This document shows positions 5,636 through 11,446 of a DNA stretch of 11,446 nucleotides, one piece after another. The position numbers were made by a program, and so were the translations under genes. This stretch comes from Nitrospira sp. (GTDB taxonomy: Bacteria > Nitrospirota > Thermodesulfovibrionia > Thermodesulfovibrionales > SM23-35): positions 1 to 11,446 of the forward strand of contig VGWY01000069.1 in the NCBI GenBank assembly GCA_016873575.1, written 5' to 3'. Each line of letters begins with the position of its first letter. Position 1 is the first letter of the stretch. The notes below the pieces were generated by a model. The model did no database searches, was not told where the DNA came from, and worked only from the letters and a program-made list of their open reading frames with translations.

Positions 5636-6418
5636 ATGAAACAGGATGATGCAATCTTTTTCAAAAAGTGGTTCTCTGATTACTGCAAATCATTCTATTT
5701 ACCTGATAGAGAGGATCAGAAGAACATCCATCTGAAAGAACAACATACCTTTTACGTATGTAAAAACATTATAGAGATAGCCAGAGGATTAGCTCTCAGT
5801 GAAAACGAGATACGGCTGGCTGAGACGATAGCCCTTTTCCATGATGTTGGACGATTTCCCCAGTATGCACAATACAAAACATTCAGGGATAGTATTTCGG
5901 TCAACCACGGGCTTCTGGGAGCACAAACACTCCTTGAGGAAAAAGTCCTTCACCCATTACCTGACAATGAACAGGAATTGATTGTTCAGGCAGTAAAATT
6001 TCACAATGCCTTTTCTGTACCAAAAACAGAACAAGATGATATTGTCTTCTTCATTAAATTAATACGGGATGCAGATAAACTGGATATATGGCGCGTATTC
6101 ATAGAATATTATGAAGGCAATGAGGAAGACAGGGCATCTGCAGTTGGTCTTGGATTGCCTGATATCCCTGAGTATTCAGAGAATGTCCTCTCATGCTTGT
6201 ACAAAGGACAAATGGTAACCCTTTCAAAAACAAAGTCATTGAATGATTTTAAACTTTTACAACTTTCATGGATTTATGACCTGAACTTTAAACCTTCCTT
6301 TCAATTACTTTTAGAAAGAGATTATATAGACAGGTTTATTGCAAAGTTGCCACAAACTGAGGATATTTTCAGGGTATCATTCTTGTTGAAAAAATTTGTG
6401 CAAAAGAAGTTACCCTAA
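5636..6418 (+). CDS. HD-domain phosphohydrolase-like protein
   Basis: A 260-residue soluble protein of the HD superfamily of metal-dependent phosphohydrolases. The metal ligand pattern is visible: His37 in KEQHTFYV, the His-Asp pair at 69-70 in ALFHDVGR, His91 in VNHGLLGA, His123 in VKFHN, and Asp145/Asp147 in IRDADKLD. The extra histidines resemble HD domains that bind two or more metals. No nucleotidyltransferase, GGDEF, PAS, ACT or TGS domain is attached, and the sequence lacks the GYP signature of the HD-GYP c-di-GMP phosphodiesterases. The substrate (nucleotide, dinucleotide or other phosphate) cannot be assigned. GAGGTG at 5623-5628 is a good ribosome binding site for the chosen ATG. 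It overlaps by four bases the 3' end of a convergent small gene. Confidence 0.87.
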   Translation: MKQDDAIFFKKWFSDYCKSFYLPDREDQKNIHLKEQHTFYVCKNIIEIARGLALSENEIRLAETIALFHDVGRFPQYAQYKTFRDSISVNHGLLGAQTLLEEKVLHPLPDNEQELIVQAVKFHNAFSVPKTEQDDIVFFIKLIRDADKLDIWRVFIEYYEGNEEDRASAVGLGLPDIPEYSENVLSCLYKGQMVTLSKTKSLNDFKLLQLSWIYDLNFKPSFQLLLERDYIDRFIAKLPQTEDIFRVSFLLKKFVQKKLP

Positions 6419-6588
6419 TCTTGCAAATAATCCTTCAGCTTTTCTTTCAGGGAATCTGGCCAAACATCTTCGTAGAGAAACGCATTGACTTCTTCCTTTG
6501 TGAGGGACTGCTTTATTTCTAAGGGAAAATTCCTCAATATATGCATCCTTACAGGGTCTGGTTTTTTGGGAGAAGAATTATCTTCCAT
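6415..6588 (-). CDS. Small acidic/basic hypothetical protein (57 aa)
   Basis: On the minus strand an ATG preceded by a strong GGAGGCGTT ribosome binding site opens a frame of 57 codons that ends in TAG at 6415-6417. The protein begins MEDNSSPKKPDPVRMHILR and ends with KEKLKDYLQD. It is charged, has no cysteine, no signal peptide and no membrane segment, and looks like a short disordered start followed by two or three helices. I do not recognise a family. The strong binding site and the tight four-base convergent overlap with the HD-domain gene support a real gene. It lies 241 bases downstream of the J-domain/TPR gene on the same strand, separated from it by a repeat, so it may have its own promoter. 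Confidence 0.7.
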   Translation of the reverse strand: MEDNSSPKKPDPVRMHILRNFPLEIKQSLTKEEVNAFLYEDVWPDSLKEKLKDYLQD

Positions 6589-6683
6589 AACGCCTCCTTC
6601 GTACGCCTTTGTTGCTGATTTGAAGATAGTGTAACATAGTTATTAAGGAGTTCATAAGTAAAACCCCATCAAAGGCACGTTTC

Positions 6684-6744
6684 TGTCATGCCGGCTTGTC
6701 CGGCATCTTTCTTCATGAAGAATTCCCGACAAGCGGGAATGACA
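6684..6744. repeat. 61-bp paired-hairpin repeat bounded by TGTCAT/ATGACA
   Basis: Two hairpins face each other: ATGCCGG with CCGGCAT around CTTGT, and ATTCCCG with CGGGAAT around ACAAG. They are joined by a perfect palindrome TTCTTCATGAAGAA, and the whole element is an inverted repeat starting TGTCAT and ending ATGACA. This matches the style of a common dispersed intergenic repeat (GTCATTCCCGC... type, general knowledge). It lies between the end of the J-domain/TPR gene and the start of the small 57-aa gene, where it could act as a transcript end or processing signal. The rest of 6589-6829 shows nothing I can name. Confidence 0.8.
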
Positions 6745-6829
6745 TCAAGGAGGCCTTACTTGTGACCGCATTAGTAAACCTGTATTATTCATAAAAAGTC
6801 TCAAGTATTGAATGCACTGTAAGGGGAAA

Positions 6830-8365
6830 TTAACGATTGCTGAGTGAAATCTTATCTGAAGTAGAATACATCAGTTTGCAGCCGTATTGATCCCCCAGGT
6901 TACATGCCTTTTGAAAATCTGATAGTGCCTTTCTATATTTGGCTATTTGCAAGTATGCACGACCTCGATTGACAAAATGACGGGATGTAAAAGATTGATA
7001 ACCTATAACCTCGGAAAAATCTCGAATGGATCTCTCATATTGTCCTGATTTATAATACGCAAGTCCTCTATATTCGAGGTAATCGGGATTATCAGGATTC
7101 ATCTGTATTGCTTTATTGAACTCCTCAATTGCTATACCGTATTTGCCACTTTTGTAAAAATCAAGACCGCGTTTATACCAATACTCATCTGAAAATCGTT
7201 GTTGCTTCTGTTTCGCAGTTTGCTGTTTTGGTGCAGGAGAGGTAGCTGATTTAGGAATTTGAGATGGTTTATCCCATGCAATGCCTTGTGAATTCAAAAA
7301 CTCCCGTGCATATTTATACCCCAACCGTGCAGCAATTATATAATCACTGATAAATTGATTGTGATTACCTAAAATGTCATATGCAATTCCACGATTAGCA
7401 TAAGCCTCTGCAAGGTCAGGCCTCATGCGTATTGCCTGAGTACACGATTCAATAGCTTTTTTATATTCACGTAAGTTGTTATAGGACATGCAGCGATAAA
7501 GAAAGCCGTTGGCATTATCAGGATAAGCCTGTATCAGGTGTTGCGAGAGATTGAGTAAACCTTGCCAATCATTTTTCTGTATCAAATTATTGACTTGCTT
7601 TATTTCTTCATCAAACGATGAAGATGGTGAAGTGGGAGGAAGAGAAGCTGTTTCTAAATGGGTATCTGCTGCCTTTTTTGATTTTGAGCCTGCCAATAAA
7701 ACTATGAGAGCAATAACAACAAGGAGTCCAATAACACCCCCCCCTATGATAATCTTAGGATCGAGCTTCTTTTGCTTCGTTTCTCTATCATAAATGCTGC
7801 CTAATGGTACTGGAGCTCCTGGGGAAGGGGGTAAGCTACTCTGTGTATACTCATCTAATGTTGCATATTGTTCTATCTCGGATTGGAAGGGTTCCTCACT
7901 GAACTCAGTGATATAAGCGTTTATCTTCTCATAGGCATCATGAATTTCCTTGAGTTTTTCCTGTGCCCTTTGCTGTAACTGAGGGTCTTGACTAAAACGG
8001 TCAGGGTGCCAGACCGTTGCTAAATCTTCATAAGCCTGTTTTATCTCTTCTTTTGTGGCAGTCGGTTTTAATTCAAGAACTTGATAATAATAATTCAGAT
8101 CAATCTTTGTAAGCTCTATCCGTCGTTTTATTTCTAAGTTTTCTTTTATCTTCTGGGCTTTCCATGACTCATATTCTTCACGACTTTTAAATCGTGTGCC
8201 TGAAATTTGTGTTGATTTTCTGGGCTCAACTTTATATTTTATCTGTTGGTCTGGGTCAACAGTGTATCCGCAAGAACATTTCTGTACAGTCCACTCATTT
8301 ATTCGGTCACATCGTGGACATTTCCAGTTCATGCGTTCATTCCCCGATGTCGGTTCGGTTTTCAT
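6830..8365 (-). CDS. Membrane-anchored zinc-ribbon/J-domain/TPR protein
   Basis: The 511 residues combine an N-terminal zinc ribbon (CPRC at 16-19 and CSC at 30-32), a charged linker, a J domain (about 91-150) with the essential HPD at 120-122, a Pro/Ser-rich linker, one strong membrane segment (about 204-226, IIIGGGVIGLLVVIALIVLL) and a C-terminal half of TPR repeats (about 286-352 and 395-496). A positively charged TKQKKLDPK flank precedes the membrane segment, placing the J domain in the cytoplasm and the TPRs outside. With HPD intact, it should stimulate a DnaK-type Hsp70 at the membrane; the TPRs probably bind a client. It lacks the DnaJ G/F and CxxCxGxG regions, so it is not DnaJ itself. 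The start is uncertain: the Met at residue 12 (8332) follows CGGGGAA at good spacing, and a TATAGT abuts the first ATG, so a start at 8332 is quite possible. Confidence 0.88.
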   Translation of the reverse strand: MKTEPTSGNERMNWKCPRCDRINEWTVQKCSCGYTVDPDQQIKYKVEPRKSTQISGTRFKSREEYESWKAQKIKENLEIKRRIELTKIDLNYYYQVLELKPTATKEEIKQAYEDLATVWHPDRFSQDPQLQQRAQEKLKEIHDAYEKINAYITEFSEEPFQSEIEQYATLDEYTQSSLPPSPGAPVPLGSIYDRETKQKKLDPKIIIGGGVIGLLVVIALIVLLAGSKSKKAADTHLETASLPPTSPSSSFDEEIKQVNNLIQKNDWQGLLNLSQHLIQAYPDNANGFLYRCMSYNNLREYKKAIESCTQAIRMRPDLAEAYANRGIAYDILGNHNQFISDYIIAARLGYKYAREFLNSQGIAWDKPSQIPKSATSPAPKQQTAKQKQQRFSDEYWYKRGLDFYKSGKYGIAIEEFNKAIQMNPDNPDYLEYRGLAYYKSGQYERSIRDFSEVIGYQSFTSRHFVNRGRAYLQIAKYRKALSDFQKACNLGDQYGCKLMYSTSDKISLSNR

Positions 8366-8508
8366 ACTATAACTATCTATCAGTTTACCCTAAGGATAAC
8401 AAAAATTTCAGGAAAAATATTCAGGGTTATTCCTTAAATCTCGTCTGCTATTTTCATTTTCTCAAATGACAGAGGCGGTTTTGCTTCATCATGTCGTTGT
8501 TCGGGAGC

Positions 8509-8538
8509 TTGACCATTCAGACATAATGAATTTATAAT
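8509..8538 (+). promoter_or_regulatory. Promoter for cysM
   Basis: TTGACC (8509-8514) and a perfect TATAAT (8533-8538) are 18 bases apart. The expected start of transcription is near 8545, only about nine bases before the cysM ATG, leaving little room for a ribosome binding site, and none is visible. The rest of the 188-base divergent gap with the J-domain gene (8366-8508) shows no other clear site. Confidence 0.6.
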
Positions 8539-8553
8539 AAAAACGAATAAGCA

Positions 8554-9462
8554 ATGGGTATTCTTCAATGCATAGGAAACACACCACTTGCGCTGATTGA
8601 GAACATCAATCCCAATCCACGAGTCAAACTATATGTGAAGCTTGAGGGGAATAATCCTGGTGGCTCTGTGAAAGACAGGATAGCCCTTTATATGATCGAA
8701 AGCGCAGAGAGAGATGGAAGGCTTACAAGGGATAAGATAATCCTTGAGGCTACATCAGGGAATACCGGTATCGGACTTGCGATGGTTGGGTCTGCAAAGC
8801 GGTACAGGGTTAAGCTCACGATGCCAGCCTGTGTCAGCATTGAACGGAGGCGGGTCCTTGAGGCTCTTGGTGCGGAACTGATATTAAGTCCTTCAGAAGA
8901 AGGCACCGATGGTGCAATAAGGCTTGCCCACAGGATACTTTCAGAAGACTCAAATATGTATTTTATGCCAAACCAGTTTGATAATCCGAGTAATGTTTTG
9001 GCACATTATGAGACAACCGGGAAAGAAATTATAGAGCAAACAAATGGGATTATCACACACTTTGTAGCTGGTATGGGGACAACCGGTACGGTTATGGGAG
9101 TAGGGAAGAGGCTCAAAGAATTCAACAAGGATATAAAAATAATGGGGGTAGAGCCTATTCTCGGGCACAGGATACAAGGGCTCAAAAATATGAGTGAATC
9201 TATAGTGCCCAAGATATTCAATCCTTCCTTGCTTGATGAGCGATATATTATCAATGATGAAGAGGCATTCGATACAACGAGACTACTCGCTACCAGAGAG
9301 GGTATCTTTACCGGGATGTCAAGTGGTGCAGCTTTATATGCAGCTCTCAAGAAATCAAGTGAACTCAAGGAAGGCGTTATCGTGGTTATCCTTCCTGACA
9401 GAGGTGACAGATACCTAAGTACATCACTTTTTACTTCCATCTGTGCTAAATGCCCACCCTAA
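8554..9462 (+). CDS. cysM: Cysteine synthase B (CysM-type, PLP-dependent)
   Basis: A fold-type II PLP enzyme of 302 residues that makes cysteine from O-acetylserine (or a related activated serine) and a sulfur donor. GGSVKDR carries the PLP lysine at position 40; TSGNTG (67-72) and GMGTTGT (173-179) bind the carboxylate and the phosphate, and SSG (256-258) holds the pyridine nitrogen. It resembles E. coli CysM more than CysK: GNTPL start, EGNNPGGSVKDR, IPG-like GLKNMSESIVPKIFNPSLLDE (209-229) and DRGDRYLSTSLF (282-293). CysM enzymes often accept thiosulfate or a protein thiocarboxylate as well as sulfide; which applies here is unknown. The C-terminus adds a CAKC motif (297-300). It is 87 bases upstream of argS on the same strand. 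Confidence 0.93.
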   Translation: MGILQCIGNTPLALIENINPNPRVKLYVKLEGNNPGGSVKDRIALYMIESAERDGRLTRDKIILEATSGNTGIGLAMVGSAKRYRVKLTMPACVSIERRRVLEALGAELILSPSEEGTDGAIRLAHRILSEDSNMYFMPNQFDNPSNVLAHYETTGKEIIEQTNGIITHFVAGMGTTGTVMGVGKRLKEFNKDIKIMGVEPILGHRIQGLKNMSESIVPKIFNPSLLDERYIINDEEAFDTTRLLATREGIFTGMSSGAALYAALKKSSELKEGVIVVILPDRGDRYLSTSLFTSICAKCPP

Positions 9463-9549
9463 ATTCAGATTCTGTTATACTGCTGAAAGACTAAGACCCG
9501 TCAAAAAATAAAGGAGATTTAAAAGGGCCATTCCGTTGACTTTGAAGAC

Positions 9550-11217
9550 GTGCGATGTTTAAACTTAACCTCTGTGAAAAAAGACATTATAAGAATAATT
9601 AAAGATTCAGCAAGTACACTCGGCATCGAGACAATCCCTGCTATCGAGATAGAAGTGCCTCCGGGAGAATCTTTTGGTGATATGTCAACAACGGTAGCAA
9701 TGTCCCTTACGAAGATACTCAAAAAACCTCCAAGAAAAATCGCAGAAGAACTTGTACATGCCATCCAGGATACATCTGTCTTTGAGAAGATTGATATTGC
9801 AGATCCTGGATTCATTAACTTTACATTCTCGAAAGAATATTTGTATACAGAAATGAAAAAATTGATCATTGAGAAAGAACAGTTTTTAAGAGAGGATATC
9901 GGGCAGGGGGAAAAGGTCCAGATTGAATTTATCAGCGCAAATCCAACAGGGCCCTTACATCTTGGACATGGAAGGGGTGCAGCCCTTGGAGCAGCCCTCT
10001 CGAATCTGCTCAGGGCTGCAGGGTATCAGGTAGAGCGTGAATACTATATAAACGATGCAGGGAAACAGGTCAAGCTTCTCGGCCTCTCTGTGTTTGCCCG
10101 CTACCAGCAATTGCTTGGAAGATCGTATCCATTTCCAGAGGAAGGCTATCGAGGTGAATATATCAAAGACATAGCACAGGCAATAAGAAAAGAGAATGAT
10201 GAAAAATACCTTACATCGGAATTTGATGAGGTTTCAGATTTTTTTATTGACTATTCGTATGAGACGATTCTGTCAGACATAAAAAGGGATTTACACGAAT
10301 TTGGGATCACCCTTGATACCTGGCAGAGTGAACGGGAGATGTACCGAACGGGTGATGTGGAAAGGGCTATTGAGGACCTCAGAGAAAAAGGATTGATATA
10401 TGAGAAAGAGGGGGCTATCTGGTTCAAATCCACCGCATTCGGCGATGACAAGGACAGGGTTATTATCAAACAGGATGGCGAATATACCTATTTCAGCTCT
10501 GACATTGCATATCACAGGAAGAAGGTAGAAAAGAGGTATGATGAGCTTATTGATATCTGGGGTGCAGATCACCATGGTTATATACCAAGACTCAAAGCAG
10601 TTATAGAGGCGTTCGGTTATCCTGAAAAAAAGCTCAAGGTTATCCTTGTCCAGATGGTTACCCTTCTCCGGGGCGGAAAACCTGTCCAGATGTCGAAAAG
10701 AACAGGTGATTTTGTAACACTCAAAGAGGTAATCGATGAGGTTGGTTCTGACACAACAAAATTTATATTCCTGACAAGGCGGTCTGATAGTCATCTTGAA
10801 TTTGACATTGAGGTTGCGAAGGCACAGTCCTCAGAAAACCCTGTATTCTATGTGCAATATGCAAATGCACGGATAAACAGTATATTTAACCATGCAAAGG
10901 GAAAGGGGTTGTATACAGAACGGCTTTTTGATGTTGACTTCAGGCTCTTGTCTCTTTCTGAGGAACTCAGAATAATCAAGAAACTCCTGCTCTATCCTAT
11001 GATTTTTGAGGGTGCTGTGCATACCTGTGAACCGCACAGGATTACATCCTACCTTCAGGAACTTTCTGGCCTGTTTCATCCTTACTACAATAAATATCGG
11101 GTCATTAGTGATGACATTGAACAGAGTAGGGCAAGGCTTGCATTCTGTGAGGCTCTCCGGATTGTACTTCGGGAAGGCCTTGAAATACTGGGTATAAGCA
11201 CCCCTGAGAAAATGTGA
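9550..11217 (+). CDS. argS: Arginyl-tRNA synthetase
   Basis: Class I synthetase that charges tRNA-Arg. The 555 residues fit the family. In order: an N-terminal additional domain (about 9-115) that recognises the tRNA D-loop, ISANPTGPLHLGHGRG with the HIGH-type signature HLGHG (137-141), YYINDAG (165-171), SSDIAYHRKK (316-325), WGADHHGY (337-344), the KMSKS-type loop VQMSKRTGDF (379-388), and a C-terminal helical DALR anticodon-binding domain ending in EALRIVLREGLEILGI. The first lysine of KMSKS is replaced by Gln, a variation found in many ArgS proteins. The start is uncertain: the frame begins at GTG 9550, and a second GTG at 9574 better matches the usual N-terminus. The only good ribosome binding site (AAGGAG, 9511-9516) is too far upstream of either. 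Confidence 0.95.
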   Translation: MRCLNLTSVKKDIIRIIKDSASTLGIETIPAIEIEVPPGESFGDMSTTVAMSLTKILKKPPRKIAEELVHAIQDTSVFEKIDIADPGFINFTFSKEYLYTEMKKLIIEKEQFLREDIGQGEKVQIEFISANPTGPLHLGHGRGAALGAALSNLLRAAGYQVEREYYINDAGKQVKLLGLSVFARYQQLLGRSYPFPEEGYRGEYIKDIAQAIRKENDEKYLTSEFDEVSDFFIDYSYETILSDIKRDLHEFGITLDTWQSEREMYRTGDVERAIEDLREKGLIYEKEGAIWFKSTAFGDDKDRVIIKQDGEYTYFSSDIAYHRKKVEKRYDELIDIWGADHHGYIPRLKAVIEAFGYPEKKLKVILVQMVTLLRGGKPVQMSKRTGDFVTLKEVIDEVGSDTTKFIFLTRRSDSHLEFDIEVAKAQSSENPVFYVQYANARINSIFNHAKGKGLYTERLFDVDFRLLSLSEELRIIKKLLLYPMIFEGAVHTCEPHRITSYLQELSGLFHPYYNKYRVISDDIEQSRARLAFCEALRIVLREGLEILGISTPEKM

Positions 11218-11446
11218 TGTTACGTAAAAATCATTTATGCACATGTGGGAAACTATTTGTGCACATAGTCATAGTTTTCATAAATGAAGCTCCCATATCT
11301 TTCTGTCATCTTTGTAGAACATAAATTTTACTGATGGGACGAGGCAAATGGTTATAGATGTGCCTTCAGGATATCCGGTTGCCCATTTCTTGTTCATAAA
11401 CATTATCGTGCCGTCTTTCCTTGCCTTTCTTTTAAGATGGATTGAG
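11218..11446 (-). mobile_element. Possible right end of an insertion sequence (partial)
   Basis: Between the argS stop and the end of the putative transposase gene lie 60 bases starting TGTTACGT, with an inverted pair TGCACA (11238-11243) and TGTGCA (11258-11263) around GTGGGAAACT. Such TGT-initial, palindrome-rich sequence is what a terminal inverted repeat with transposase sites would look like. The left end is outside the window, so neither matching ends nor a target duplication can be shown. Confidence 0.3.
11278..11445 (-). CDS. C-terminal end of a probable integrase-type transposase (partial)
   Basis: The minus-strand frame is open from the window edge to a TGA at 11278-11280 and encodes the last 55 residues of a longer protein, with no start inside the window. 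The sequence runs HLKRKARKDGTIMFMNKKWA, then GYPEGTSITICLVPSVKF, and ends YKDDRKIWELHL. DGTIMF...KKW followed by short beta strands resembles the small beta-barrel that follows the DDE integrase core in many transposases. This is by pattern only: the catalytic core lies outside the window, so the family (for example IS481- or Mu-like) cannot be named. It faces argS tail to tail, 60 bases away. Confidence 0.5.
   Translation of the reverse strand, partial: SIHLKRKARKDGTIMFMNKKWATGYPEGTSITICLVPSVKFMFYKDDRKIWELHL

Noticed and set aside
8194..8469. Plus-strand frame across the start of the J-domain gene
   Set aside because: It overlaps the zinc ribbon coding region antisense, lacks a ribosome binding site and shows no family pattern.

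Overview
The window is a stretch of ordinary bacterial chromosome: housekeeping genes, one tRNA, and gene gaps unusually rich in short inverted repeats. A likely lipoprotein signal peptide, a moderately AT-rich composition, and the overall gene content fit a Gram-negative, probably anaerobic bacterium. The style resembles the Nitrospirota/Thermodesulfovibrionia or deltaproteobacterial lineages, but this is a low-confidence inference from gene and repeat character alone.

Left part (1-3839, + strand). A riboflavin cluster, riboflavin synthase (ribE) - bifunctional ribBA - lumazine synthase (ribH), is followed by nusB and a calcineurin-type phosphoesterase that overlaps nusB by one base. The Rib enzymes supply both substrates and the last two steps of riboflavin synthesis. 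ribD is not in the window, and no FMN riboswitch is visible in the 143 bases before ribE. That leader instead holds a long perfect hairpin of unknown role. A period-7 inverted repeat fills the ribH-nusB gap and leaves nusB with no visible ribosome binding site.

Middle (3840-6588). A CACAGAG-type inverted repeat precedes tRNA-Ser(CGA) on the minus strand. An orphan lipoprotein resembling the CsgG/TolB-N family follows, convergent with tadA (tRNA adenosine deaminase), with four bases between the stops. Next come a duplicated 14-mer just upstream of the tadA promoter, a 104-bp multi-hairpin repeat, an HD-domain hydrolase gene, and a 57-residue minus-strand gene convergent with it.

Right part (6589-11446). 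A 61-bp paired-hairpin repeat precedes the end of a minus-strand gene for a membrane-anchored zinc-ribbon/J-domain/TPR protein. Divergent from it are cysM (cysteine synthase B type), with a promoter very close to its start codon, and argS (arginyl-tRNA synthetase). Just after argS, the C-terminal end of a probable integrase-type transposase runs off the window on the minus strand.

I found no clear new defence, secretion or biosynthetic system. The most interesting material is the set of dispersed palindromic repeats (four distinct families plus the leader hairpin), the domain architecture of the J/TPR protein, the orphan lipoprotein, and the small unrecognised gene.
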